This document shows positions 17,027-24,820 of a DNA stretch of 64,000 nt, piece after piece (the stretch's first letter is position 1; every line of letters begins with the position of its first letter). The translations under genes were made by a program, and so were the position numbers. This DNA comes from Leifsonia xyli (GTDB taxonomy: Bacteria; Actinomycetota; Actinomycetes; Actinomycetales; Microbacteriaceae): contig QFQR01000009.1 of NCBI GenBank assembly GCA_003243275.1, forward strand, positions 35,250 through 99,249, in the 5' to 3' direction. Under the pieces are notes generated by a model. The model saw only the letters and a list, made by a program, of their open reading frames with translations. It was not told the origin of the DNA and did no database searches.

Positions 17027-17933
17027 AGCGCGTCAGGGCGCGGCGGATGCGCTCCACGGTCTCGGTGCGATCGGGGCCGAGACCGCGGGCCCGCACCCGG
17101 ATGACGCGGTAGCCGGCCTCGGTGGCGCGGTCGAAGCGGCGGATGTCGCGGTCGTATTGGTGGGTCGAGGTGCGGTGCTGGTCGCCGTCGTACTCGGCGA
17201 TGACGCGACGATCCGGCCAGACGAGGTCGAACCAGCCGATCTCGCGTCCCGCGCGATCGCGCACGAGCACCCCGCACTGCGGCTCCGGGAGTCCTGCCTC
17301 GTGGATGAGCAAACGCAGCAGCGTTTCACGCCGAGACTCGACCCCGTTCCGCACGAGGGCCGCGGCGTCGCGCGCGAGCCGCACGTGTCGCCCGCGGGCG
17401 GTGGCGAGAAAGGCGCGCAACTCGTCGAGTGTCAGGTGAGGCCGCAGGTCGAGAGGGTCGAGGATGCGCGGGTCGAGCACGAGGTGGTCGCCGACGGCCA
17501 CGAGGTCGGGGAGTGCGAGCACCCCCGCGCACTCGAGGAATGCCAGCGCGGGGGGAGACACCGGGAGCGCGCGCCGGAGGGCGGCTGCCGCATCCGGTCC
17601 CGCGTGCCCCACGACGCCGGGGCGCCGCACGCGCGTGAGCCCCGAGCCCGCGGTGACGTGCACGGGGAAGGCGTCGTGCGGGAGCGGCGCGCCCCACAGC
17701 GCGGCGGCCGTGGGGCCCGAGAAGCGGTCGCCGGGGCGCAGCAGCGGGGCGTAGTGCCGCGCGGCCGTCGTCGCATCCCGCTCGGCGCCATCAGCTCGCA
17801 CGCGCACCCCGTGGTGCGGGCGCTCGAGGTCGCGGCTGCGCAGCCGGCTCTCCCCCATCCCCGCGGCGAGCGCATCCGCGATCCGGAATGCGCCCGAGGC
17901 GAGATGCGGGTCGAGCGGCACGCGGCGGGGCAC
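17025..17933 (-). CDS. DUF559 / Vsr-fold endonuclease-like protein
   Basis: 302 residues. The C-terminal part (about 205-302) has the DUF559 (very-short-patch-repair-like, PD-(D/E)XK) pattern: ESRRETLLRLLIHEAGLPEPQ, then IGWFDLVWPDRRVIAEYDGDQHRT, with Asp and Glu at the expected catalytic places, and a final RFDRATEAGYRVIRVRARGL. The N-terminal 200 residues look like an AbiEi-type winged-helix/antitoxin-like region (GAPLPHDAFPVHV, GVVGHAG), common in these actinobacterial proteins. Function is not established; nuclease activity is inferred from the motif. The gene is bracketed by two same-direction copies of one long palindrome. Confidence 0.8.
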   Translation of the reverse strand: MPRRVPLDPHLASGAFRIADALAAGMGESRLRSRDLERPHHGVRVRADGAERDATTAARHYAPLLRPGDRFSGPTAAALWGAPLPHDAFPVHVTAGSGLTRVRRPGVVGHAGPDAAAALRRALPVSPPALAFLECAGVLALPDLVAVGDHLVLDPRILDPLDLRPHLTLDELRAFLATARGRHVRLARDAAALVRNGVESRRETLLRLLIHEAGLPEPQCGVLVRDRAGREIGWFDLVWPDRRVIAEYDGDQHRTSTHQYDRDIRRFDRATEAGYRVIRVRARGLGPDRTETVERIRRALTR

Positions 17934-17988
17934 GCCCGATCATCGCGCGCCGCGCCATCCGCCCGTCGAATCTCTCCACAGCGTCGCC

Positions 17989-18042
17989 GAAAGGGCGCAA
18001 AACGTGGCATCCGCGCCCGGGAACCACGGATCGCGCCCTCTC
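17989..18042. repeat. Long palindrome, GAGAGGGCGC family (copy 2)
   Basis: Left arm GAAAGGGCGCAAAACGTGG, right arm CCACGGATCGCGCCCTCTC, with the same 16-nt loop as copy 1 and the same orientation. It lies upstream of the DUF559 gene, so both sides of that gene carry the element. Confidence 0.85.
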
Positions 18043-18062
18043 GACGCGCGCGACCGCCCCGC

Positions 18063-18611
18063 TCAGCGGCCTGCGGCGAGGAGCGCGTCGAGCGCGGCGA
18101 GGGTCTCGTCGGCCCAGGCGAGGCTCGCGCGGGCGGAGTGCTCGCCCGCCGAGATCGTCATGAGCTGGTAGGGGCGCTGGGGGGCGCTCGCCTCCGCGTC
18201 GGTCTCGCGCCGCGCCTCCGCGAGCGTCGCGAGTTGCTGCTCGGCGATCCCGCGGTACTCCGCCACGAGTTCGCGACAGGCGCGCGCGCCGAGCACCTCG
18301 CCGAAGAAGAGGCGCAGCAGCATCCCGTTGCGGGGCGGGATGCGCGTGGGGCTTTCGCGCATGAGCTCGACGAGCCGGGTGCGACCGGATGCCGTGAGCC
18401 GGTAGGTGGAGGAGCCGGTGCGCCCGCCGTCGCCCGCTTCGACGAGCCCGTCTTCGCGGAGCCGCGCAAGGGCGGGGTAGATCTGGCCGAAGCTCTCGCT
18501 CCAGAACGCGCCGAGGTGGGTCAGGATCGCCTCCCGCAGCGCGTAGCCGCTCATCGGCTCGACGCTGAGGGCGGCGAGCACCGCGAGGTCGGTCTGGGTG
18601 GCGCGTGGCAT
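18063..18611 (-). CDS. PadR family transcriptional regulator
   Basis: 182 residues. Winged-helix N-terminus (about 5-85): TDLAVLAALSVEPMSGYALREAILTHLGAFWSESFGQIYPALARLREDGLVE is the PadR signature with the 'GYALR' and 'GQIYPALARL' elements; the C-terminal Vir_C-like helical part follows (MLLRLFFGE, LATLAEARRE). It probably represses itself and the divergent membrane gene at 18664. I chose the ATG (MPRATQTD) just after a stretch of ATAT repeats, rather than a codon 10 residues earlier that lies inside those repeats. Confidence 0.9.
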   Translation of the reverse strand: MPRATQTDLAVLAALSVEPMSGYALREAILTHLGAFWSESFGQIYPALARLREDGLVEAGDGGRTGSSTYRLTASGRTRLVELMRESPTRIPPRNGMLLRLFFGEVLGARACRELVAEYRGIAEQQLATLAEARRETDAEASAPQRPYQLMTISAGEHSARASLAWADETLAALDALLAAGR

Positions 18612-18617
18612 GCGAGG

Positions 18618-18650
18618 AGTATATCTGCTAGACATATCCATATATCTGAC
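18618..18650. promoter_or_regulatory. Putative PadR operator
   Basis: AT-rich stretch in a GC-rich region: two TATATCTG units 21 nt apart with GACATATC between them, forming overlapping imperfect inverted repeats of ATAT-(C/G)TG. It occupies the short gap between the divergent PadR gene and membrane gene, as expected for a PadR operator. Confidence 0.5.
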
Positions 18651-18663
18651 AGAAAGGTTTGCG

Positions 18664-19077
18664 ATGTCCCTCGACCCCGCCCTGATCGCCCGCGTCGCCG
18701 CGATCGTGGCAGCCGTGCTCTTCGTCGCCCTCGTCGCGTTCCAGCTCGCGCTCGCGCTCGGTGCCCCCTGGGGCCGCGCCGCCTACGGCGGGCAGAGCGC
18801 CGAGCTCCCCACCGCGCTGCGCGTCTCGAGCGCCGTCGCCGTGGTCGTCTGGAGCGCGCTCGCGCTCGTCGTGCTGCGCCGCGCCGGGGTGATCGGATGG
18901 TCCCCGCTGCCCGACGGCTGGCTGCCCGTCGCGATCTGGGTGGTCGTCGCCCTCGCGGCGGTCGCGATCGTCATGAACGCCATCACCCCGAGCGCCCTCG
19001 AACGCGCCATCTGGCTGCCGTTCGCGATCCTGCTGTTCGCCTCGACCCTCACGGTGGCGCTCGCCGCCCGCACGTGA
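18664..19077 (+). CDS. Four-helix membrane protein, divergent from PadR
   Basis: 137 residues with about four hydrophobic helices (8-33, 50-72, 83-105, 112-133), little soluble sequence and no recognised domain. It is preceded by AGAAAGG at a proper distance from the ATG. Its position next to the PadR gene and their shared AT-rich control region suggest it is the PadR target. Small PadR-controlled membrane proteins are common in actinobacteria, but I cannot name a function. Confidence 0.75.
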   Translation: MSLDPALIARVAAIVAAVLFVALVAFQLALALGAPWGRAAYGGQSAELPTALRVSSAVAVVVWSALALVVLRRAGVIGWSPLPDGWLPVAIWVVVALAAVAIVMNAITPSALERAIWLPFAILLFASTLTVALAART

Positions 19078-19182
19078 GGCTGGCGGTAATCTTGCGCTGA
19101 CTGGCGTTCCGGCCACTGTCGCGCGACCGATGCGTCCGGCACGCTGAACCAGGCCGCGCCCGCGGCCGGGACGGGAGGCGGC

Positions 19183-19761
19183 ATGCGACGGCACCGGGTC
19201 GTCGTGCTCGTGCTCGACGGAGCGCAGCCGCTCGACGTCGGCATCCCCGCGCAGACCTTCCAGGCGCGCGACGAGCTGCCCTACGACGTGCTCATGTGCG
19301 GGGTCGAACCGGGAGCCGTGCGCTCGGGCGAGGGGATGTCGTACCTCGTCGAGCACGGCGTCGAGGCGCTCGCACGTGCCGACACCGTGATCGTGCCCGG
19401 CTACCGCGACCCCGTGCGCCCGGTCGATCCGCGCGCGCTCGAGGCCCTGCGTGCCGCACACGCCCGCATCGCGCGCATCGCCCCGACCACCACCAACGCC
19501 GCGACGGCGATCGGCCTCGTGCTGCCGCAGCTCGCGGGACGCCTCGACGGCTACGCCATCCGGGTTCCGCTCGCGGGCGTGCTGAGCTACACCGAGGATC
19601 CGATCGTCTCGACCGACATCGTGGGCGACCCGGCGTCGTCGATCTTCGACGCCGAGCTCACGAAGGTGCTCGGCTGCCACGTGAAGGTGGCGTCCTGGTA
19701 CGACAACGAGTGGGGGTTCTCGAACCGCGTGGTCGACACCCTCGGCCTGATGGCGGGCTGA
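19183..19761 (+). pseudogene. In-frame GlxA/DJ-1 and GAPDH C-terminus chimera
   Basis: One open frame of 192 residues made of two unrelated parts. Residues 4-100 match the start of the DJ-1/PfpI domain of GlxA-type regulators (HRVVVLVLDGAQPLDVGIPAQTF, YDVLMCG, TVIVPGYRDP, ALEALRAAHARIARIA). Residues 101-192 match the C-terminal end of glyceraldehyde-3-phosphate dehydrogenase (TNAATAIGLVLPQLAGRLDGYAIRVP then YTEDPIVSTDIVGDPASSIFD and WYDNEWGFSNRVVDTL). About 50 GAPDH residues are missing between RVP and GVLSYTEDP, and the GAPDH NAD domain and active-site Cys are absent, as is the regulator's HTH half. A GGGAGG ribosome site stands before the ATG and a TAATCT box at 19087. Most likely a fusion remnant; whether it is translated is unknown. 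Confidence 0.75.
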
Positions 19762-19779
19762 CGGCGGGCCGACCCGCGC

Positions 19780-20409
19780 TCAGGCGGTCGAGGGCGGACG
19801 CACCCCGGCCGCCGGCAGGATCACCTTGTCGATGTTCGAGATCAGGAACTCGCGCGTGACGGGGCGCTGCAGCATGAGCACGTTGTACGACACGAGCGCC
19901 GGCCCGATGAGGATCAGCTTCTCGACGTCGACGTCGGGCGCCACCTCGCCGCGGGCGATCGCGCGTTCGAAGAAGACCCGGTTGACCGCGGCGCGGGGCT
20001 CGACGAGGGCGGCGTGCGCCGCATCCGCGAGCTCGGGATTGTCGGCGAGCAGCGACACCAACCCCGACATGATGCGCAGCTTGCGCTCGCCGTCGCGGAT
20101 GGCGGGGGGCCGGATCATCGCCACCAGGTCGCCGCGCAGGGTGCCCGTGTCGGGCAGCGTGTCGGGGTCGAACTCGCCGGCCTTGAGGCATGCGACGGCG
20201 TCGAGCACGAGGGCCGACTTCGAAGGCCAGCGGCGGTAGAGGGTGGCCTTGCCCGCCTTGGCGCGGGCGGCGACCATGTCGACCGTCATCCCGTCGTATC
20301 CGGACTCGACGAGCACGTCGAGGGCGGCGTCCAGGATGTCCTGGTCGCGGCTGGGGTCGCGTTTGCGGCCGAGCTTCGGTCGGTCGTCGACGAGGTCGAT
20401 CTGCGTCAT
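19780..20409 (-). CDS. TetR family transcriptional regulator
   Basis: 209 residues. HTH at about 22-68: DILDAALDVLVESGYDGMTVDMVAARAKAGKATLYRRWPSKSALVLDA is a full TetR signature. The C-terminal half is of the TetR_C_11-like type (KLRIMSGLVSLLADNPELADA, FFERAIARGEV). The ATG is preceded by GAAAGGAGG. It is divergent from the DHA2 exporter gene at 20507, with a partial palindrome in the gap, and is very probably its repressor. Confidence 0.92.
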   Translation of the reverse strand: MTQIDLVDDRPKLGRKRDPSRDQDILDAALDVLVESGYDGMTVDMVAARAKAGKATLYRRWPSKSALVLDAVACLKAGEFDPDTLPDTGTLRGDLVAMIRPPAIRDGERKLRIMSGLVSLLADNPELADAAHAALVEPRAAVNRVFFERAIARGEVAPDVDVEKLILIGPALVSYNVLMLQRPVTREFLISNIDKVILPAAGVRPPSTA

Positions 20410-20452
20410 TGCAGCCGCCTCCTTTCGCCGAACACGAGACTACCCGCTGATT

Positions 20453-20468
20453 AATTTCGAAACGAATG
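20453..20468. promoter_or_regulatory. Probable TetR operator between regulator and exporter
   Basis: Imperfect inverted repeat AATTTCGAAACGAATG: half sites ATTTCG and CGAAT around AAA. It stands in the gap between the divergent TetR and MFS genes, in an unusually AT-rich patch that also holds the exporter promoter. Confidence 0.5.
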
Positions 20469-20506
20469 ATATCCGGAACTCAATAGTATCGTATATGCTG
20501 TCCCGC

Positions 20507-22006
20507 ATGCCTGAATCCTCCACCCCGCCCACCGCCGCCGCGCCCGACCGCCGCAGGTGGATCACCCTCGTCGTCGTCGGGCTCGCCCAGCTGATGGTCG
20601 TGCTCGACGCCACCGTCGTGAACATCGCCCTCCCGTCGGCCCAGGCCGACCTCGGCTTCTCCGACGGCGGCCGCCAGTGGGTCATCACCGCCTACTCGCT
20701 CGCATTCGGCAGCCTGCTGCTGCTCGGCGGGCGTCTCTCCGATCTCATCGGCCGCAAGCGCACCTTCGTCATCGGACTCGTCGGCTTCGCCCTCGCCTCC
20801 GCGCTGGGAGGTGCGGCCGGCTCGTTCGAGCTGCTCGTCGCGGCCCGTGCCCTGCAGGGCGCCTTCGGTGCGCTGCTCGCGCCGACGGCCCTCGCGGTGC
20901 TCACCACGACCTTCGTCATCCCAAAGGAGCGCGCCCGCGCGTTCGGCGTCTTCGGTGCCATCGCCGGTGCGGGTGGCGCGTTCGGTCTGCTGCTCGGCGG
21001 CTTCCTGACGGAGTACCTCGACTGGCGCTGGAACCTCTACATCAACGTCCTCATCGCGCTTGTCGCCTTCGTCGGCGCCCTCGTCTTCGTGCCCTCGGTG
21101 CAGCGCACCGGCCCGCGGCCGAAGCTCGACCTGCCCGGCACCGTGCTCGTCTCTGGTGCGCTCTTCGGCATCGTCTACGGCTTCTCGAACGCGGAGACCG
21201 AGGGATGGGATTCGCCGCTCACCTGGGGGATGCTCTCCGGCGCCGCCGTGCTGCTCGTCGCCTTCGTGCTCTGGCAGCGCCGGGCGACGCATCCGCTGCT
21301 CCCCCTCTCGATCGCGCTCGACCGCAACCGCGCCGCCGCGTACAGCTCGGTGCTCATCGCGGGCGCCGGCATGTTCGGCATCTTCCTGTTCGTCACCTAC
21401 TATCTGCAGGTCACGCTCGGCTACACGCCGATCCAGACCGGCCTCGCGTTCCTGCCGATGATCGGCATGCTCGTGCTCGCGGCGCAGCTCGGCACCAACC
21501 TGCTCGTGCCACGCCTCGGCCCCAAGGTGATGGTGCCTTCCGGGATGACGCTCGGCGTGATCGGCATGATCCTGCTGACCTCGCTCGACGAGAACAGCAG
21601 CTACGCGCCGCACATCCTGGTGCCGCTCATGGTGCTCGGTACGGCCATGGGCACGATCATGCCCGCGTCGATGCAGACCGCGACGCTCGGCGTCGACCGG
21701 CAGTTCGCGGGGGTCGCCTCGGCGCTCGTCAACACCAGCCAGCAGGTCGGCGGATCGATCGGCACGGCGCTCCTCAACACGCTCGCCGCCACCGCGGCGG
21801 CCGACTACCTCGCGGCGAACGCCCCGGTCACTCCGGACGTCGCGGTGCAGGCGGCGCTCAGCAGCTACGCGACCGCGTACTGGTGGGGCGCGGGCTTCTT
21901 CGCGATCGGCGCGGTGCTGTCGGGTCTGCTGTTCCGTCGACGCAACCAGGGTCTGTCGCTCGCCAATGCGCACCTGGCGGCGGAGTCGGCACCCGCCGCC
22001 GTCTGA
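20507..22006 (+). CDS. DHA2 family MFS exporter under TetR control
   Basis: 499 residues, 14 predicted helices. Helix 1 WITLVVVGLAQLMVVLDATVVNIALPSAQ (about 18-46) has the DHA2 D-x-T-V-V-N-I-A-L-P motif; motif A is GGRLSDLIGRKRTFVIG. It is close to actinobacterial EmrB/QacA-type drug exporters such as those for dyes or antibiotics. The start ATG at 20507 (MPESSTPP) is chosen over one 12 nt upstream because it gives the usual short hydrophilic N-terminus; no clear ribosome site distinguishes them. Divergent TetR gene and operator suggest drug-induced expression. Confidence 0.92.
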   Translation: MPESSTPPTAAAPDRRRWITLVVVGLAQLMVVLDATVVNIALPSAQADLGFSDGGRQWVITAYSLAFGSLLLLGGRLSDLIGRKRTFVIGLVGFALASALGGAAGSFELLVAARALQGAFGALLAPTALAVLTTTFVIPKERARAFGVFGAIAGAGGAFGLLLGGFLTEYLDWRWNLYINVLIALVAFVGALVFVPSVQRTGPRPKLDLPGTVLVSGALFGIVYGFSNAETEGWDSPLTWGMLSGAAVLLVAFVLWQRRATHPLLPLSIALDRNRAAAYSSVLIAGAGMFGIFLFVTYYLQVTLGYTPIQTGLAFLPMIGMLVLAAQLGTNLLVPRLGPKVMVPSGMTLGVIGMILLTSLDENSSYAPHILVPLMVLGTAMGTIMPASMQTATLGVDRQFAGVASALVNTSQQVGGSIGTALLNTLAATAAADYLAANAPVTPDVAVQAALSSYATAYWWGAGFFAIGAVLSGLLFRRRNQGLSLANAHLAAESAPAAV

Positions 22007-22066
22007 CCGCACCGCTGCGGCGGCCGGGGGTCTCCTCGGTCGCCGCGGCGGCGTAGCCATGCCCGC

Positions 22067-22358
22067 GTGGCCGCCGCACCGAAGACCCGCCCGACCGACG
22101 CCGACGTCACCGCGTTCCTCGATGCCCTACACGAATACCACGGGCACGAACGAGTGGTTCATCGGCTTCTCACCCCGGAAGGCGTCGCTCACCAGCTATG
22201 GCGTGCACGACGACTACGCGGAACGCGATCCGCTGTTCGACGAGCTCGGCCCGCACACGGTCGGCAGGAGCTGCCTCTCCCTGAAGCGCCTCGACGCCGT
22301 CGACCCCGAGGTGCTCGAGCGCCTCACCCGCCGCGCGTGGGAGCGCTGGACCAGCTGA
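22067..22358 (+). pseudogene. Broken DUF1801 domain gene
   Basis: The first 23 codons after a GTG give VAAAPKTRPTDADVTAFLDAL, the usual N-terminus of DUF1801 proteins. The frame then shifts: the matching continuation EWFIGFSPRKASLTSYGVHDDY, LFDELGPHTVGRSCLSLKRLDAVDPEVLERL lies in another frame and ends at a stop at 22356-22358. About 40 residues of the usual domain between the two parts (the segment before the GFSPRK motif) are also missing. So there is one deletion of a length not divisible by three. The function of intact members is not established (YdhG/YjbR-like fold). Confidence 0.75.
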
Positions 22359-22368
22359 CGCGGCCCGC

Positions 22369-23073
22369 TCAGACGCGGGCGAGCACCGACTCGATCGCCG
22401 AGCGGAAGAAGACGAGTCCGTCGACGCCCGAGCGCATCGCATCCGCGGTGTCGGGGCCGAAGCCGGGCTCGGTCGCGTGCTCCGGATGCGGCATGAGGCC
22501 GACCACGTTGCCGCGTTCGTTCGTGAGGCCGGCGATGTCGCGGAGCGACCCGTTCGGGTTCACGTCGAGGTAGCGGAACGCGACGAGCCCCTCGCCCTCG
22601 AGCCGGTCGAGGGTCTCCTCGGTGGCGATGTAGCCGCCCTCGCCGTTCTTCAGCGGGATGACGATCTCGTCGCCCGCCGCGAAGCCCGAGGTCCAGGCGG
22701 TCGCCGCGTTCTCGACGCGCAGGCGCTGGTCGCGGCACACGAAGTCGCCGTGGTCGTTGCGGATGAGGCCGCCGGGCAGCAGTTGCGCCTCGACCAGGAT
22801 CTGGAAGCCGTTGCAGATGCCGAGCACCGGCATCCCGGCGTTCGCGGCGTCGATCACCTCGGACATGATCGGCGAGTGTGCGGCGATCGCGCCGCAGCGC
22901 AGGTAGTCGCCGTAGCTGAAGCCGCCCGGCAGCACGATCGCGTCGACGCCCTGCAGGTCGTGGTCGCCGTGCCAGAGCGCGACCGCGTCACCGCCCGCGA
23001 GCCGCACGGCGCGCTGCGCGTCGCGGTCATCCAGCGAGCCGGGGAAGGTGACGACCCCGATCCGCACCGCCAT
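22369..23073 (-). CDS. purQ: Phosphoribosylformylglycinamidine synthase subunit PurQ
   Basis: 234-residue class I glutamine amidotransferase that feeds ammonia to PurL. Motifs: VLPGGFSYGDYLRCGAIAA (about 47-65), nucleophile Cys87 in VLGICNGFQIL, and the His-x-Glu pair in MPHPEHA near the C-terminus. The ATG overlaps the purS stop (TGATG), so the two are coupled and the purS-purQ order is that of the PurLQS complex genes. Confidence 0.98.
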   Translation of the reverse strand: MAVRIGVVTFPGSLDDRDAQRAVRLAGGDAVALWHGDHDLQGVDAIVLPGGFSYGDYLRCGAIAAHSPIMSEVIDAANAGMPVLGICNGFQILVEAQLLPGGLIRNDHGDFVCRDQRLRVENAATAWTSGFAAGDEIVIPLKNGEGGYIATEETLDRLEGEGLVAFRYLDVNPNGSLRDIAGLTNERGNVVGLMPHPEHATEPGFGPDTADAMRSGVDGLVFFRSAIESVLARV

Positions 23074-23318
23074 CAGGCGACCTTCACGGCGACGACGTCT
23101 TCGATGACCTGGTTGGAGAGGAACTCCTCCGCGAGTCGCTGCGCCTCGGCGAGCACCGCATCCGTCACCTCGCCGTCGACCGTCAGCTCGAAGCGCTTGC
23201 CGATGCGCACCTCGCTGAACGTGGTCGAGCCCTGCTTGGCGATGGCCCCCGAGGTGGCCTTGCCTGCCGGGTCGAGCAGTTCGGGCTTCGGCATGACCTC
23301 GACGACGATGGTGGGCAC
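23073..23318 (-). CDS. purS: Phosphoribosylformylglycinamidine synthase subunit PurS
   Basis: 81 residues, the usual PurS size. Pattern: VVEVMPKPELLDPAGKA (N-terminal strand), DAVLAEAQRLAEEFLSNQVIED (C-terminal helix and strand). PurS is the small bridging subunit of the PurL-PurQ complex. GTG start preceded by GGGAG. First gene of the purSQ operon. Confidence 0.96.
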   Translation of the reverse strand: MPTIVVEVMPKPELLDPAGKATSGAIAKQGSTTFSEVRIGKRFELTVDGEVTDAVLAEAQRLAEEFLSNQVIEDVVAVKVA

Positions 23319-23355
23319 GGACGACTCCCGGGGTTTCGAGGGGCGGGGAACGGCC

Positions 23356-23970
23356 TCAGTCTACGGCCAGCAGCACCTCGGCCCGGTCGGCACCGCGGCG
23401 GATGAGGGCCGCGTTGGCCTCGTCGGGTCCGGTCGCCCAGGCGCGCGCCGCATCGGGGGTCTTGCCGTGCGCCACATGGCGCGCCACGAGCCGGTCGAGG
23501 CGGATGCGCGGGTCGATCGCGAGGTAGGCGCGCACATCGAGCAGGGCAGCCACGCCCTCCCAGCCGTCCGCGTCGTGCAGCAGGTAGTTGCCCTCGACGA
23601 GCACGATGCGATGCTCCGGACGGATGCCGACCGCCCCCGGCACCGCCTCCTCCACCTCGCGGTCGAAACCGGGTGCCGCGACCTCGCCCGCGTCGCGCCG
23701 CACCGCGGCCAGCACCGCGCGGAAGCCCGCGACGTCGAAGGTGTCGGGGGCGCCCATCCGCTCGCGTCGGCCGAGCTCGACCAGGCGGGACTGCGGCAGG
23801 TGGAAGCCGTCCATGGGGAGCACCACGGCATCCGGTGCGAGCGCGGCGGCGAGGTGGGCGGCGAGCGTCGACTTGCCGGAACCCGGCTCGCCCGCGATGC
23901 CGACGAGGAGGCGTGCCTGGCCGGTGGTCGCGCGCTCCCGCAGCAGCGTCGCGAACTCGGCCGGCGTCAC
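23356..23970 (-). CDS. Nucleoside/nucleotide kinase family protein (uridine-kinase-like)
   Basis: 204 residues. P-loop GIAGEPGSGKSTLAAHLAAAL (about 24-44) and a long helix-rich remainder with the phosphoribulokinase/uridine kinase pattern: VVLPMDGFHLPQSRL, DVAGFRAVLAAVRR, IVLVEGNYLL, and RIRLDRLVARHVAHGKTPDAARAW. It is like the actinobacterial uridine-kinase/fructose-transport-system-related kinases. The substrate is uncertain. The GTG start (VTPAEFATLL) leaves an 8-nt gap after the SGNH gene, with which it is probably co-transcribed. An intergenic gap of 37 nt separates it from purS. Confidence 0.8.
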   Translation of the reverse strand: MTPAEFATLLRERATTGQARLLVGIAGEPGSGKSTLAAHLAAALAPDAVVLPMDGFHLPQSRLVELGRRERMGAPDTFDVAGFRAVLAAVRRDAGEVAAPGFDREVEEAVPGAVGIRPEHRIVLVEGNYLLHDADGWEGVAALLDVRAYLAIDPRIRLDRLVARHVAHGKTPDAARAWATGPDEANAALIRRGADRAEVLLAVD

Positions 23971-23977
23971 GCGGGGG

Positions 23978-24760
23978 TCACCTCTCGTCGCGGTGGCCCG
24001 CGTCGGCGATCGCGTCGAGTCCGCGCGGCCAGGCGTCGTCCATCGCCCAGCGCGCCCAGTCGGCGTACCCGGAGGCGGACGGGTGGAAGCGGTCGCTCGC
24101 GAAGAAGTCGGGGCCGTAGGGGGGTGGCACCACATCCGTGATCATCCAGCGCGGGTCGCGCGCCACGACGAGCCGGGCCGCGCGCTCGAGGTTGCGCGAG
24201 TGCCGGTAGAGGGTGGTGCGCAGCGGCTCGGGCAGCAGTTCGAAGCGGATGAAGATGGGCAGGTTCGCCACCAGGATGCGCGCCTCCGGCAGGCGGTCGC
24301 TGAGCGTTTCGAGCAGGGTGCGCAGGTCGCGCGCGAAGGCGACGGCGGAGCGGGCGTGCAGGGCGTCGTTGGCGCCGAGCGTGACGAACACCAGGTCGGC
24401 GGGCCGGGCGAGCACGTCGGTCAGGTGCCGCTCCAGGAACTGGCGCGTGTCGGCGCCGTTCTCGCCGACCGCCCGCCAGATCACGCCGCGGCCGGTGCGG
24501 GCGTTCAGCTCGCGCGCGAGCGAGCCGGGCAGCGCCTCGTCCTGGGTGGCGGCGCCGGTGCCGGCGGCGGTGGAGTCGCCCGCCACGAGCAGTCGCAGCG
24601 GGTCGGGGCCGGCGAGCTTGCCCTCCCAGGGCTGCGCCGCATCCGGAAGCCGCTCGACGGTGGCTTCGAGTTGCTTCTTCTGGCTCAGGATGCGCGGTCC
24701 GTGCAGCACGAGGTAGGCGCGGCTCGCGCGCAGGCCTCGGGGTTCGACGGGGTCGGTCAC
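23978..24760 (-). CDS. SGNH/GDSL hydrolase
   Basis: 260 residues. The four SGNH blocks are recognisable: VAGDSTAAGTGA (nucleophile Ser, about residues 49-60), GENGADTRQ (oxyanion Gly), VTLGANDALH (Asn), and the C-terminal DRFHPSASGYADWA (Asp-x-x-His). The protein has a short non-hydrophobic N-terminus, so it is probably cytosolic; substrate unknown (esterase/thioesterase class). Leaderless-type GTG: TACACT on the minus strand is exactly 6 nt upstream. The divergent lipase-fusion gene starts 60 nt away with its own TAGCCT box. Confidence 0.88.
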   Translation of the reverse strand: MTDPVEPRGLRASRAYLVLHGPRILSQKKQLEATVERLPDAAQPWEGKLAGPDPLRLLVAGDSTAAGTGAATQDEALPGSLARELNARTGRGVIWRAVGENGADTRQFLERHLTDVLARPADLVFVTLGANDALHARSAVAFARDLRTLLETLSDRLPEARILVANLPIFIRFELLPEPLRTTLYRHSRNLERAARLVVARDPRWMITDVVPPPYGPDFFASDRFHPSASGYADWARWAMDDAWPRGLDAIADAGHRDER

Positions 24761-24820
24761 GCTGCGAGTGTAGGTGAGCGGGGCTCGACGGACGCTGTGC
24801 CGCGCTCGTAGCCTGAGCGT

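Noticed and set aside
17025..22358. A prophage or integrative element with attachment sites
   Set aside because: No integrase, no tRNA, no phage gene; only the two flanking palindromes, which are family repeats.
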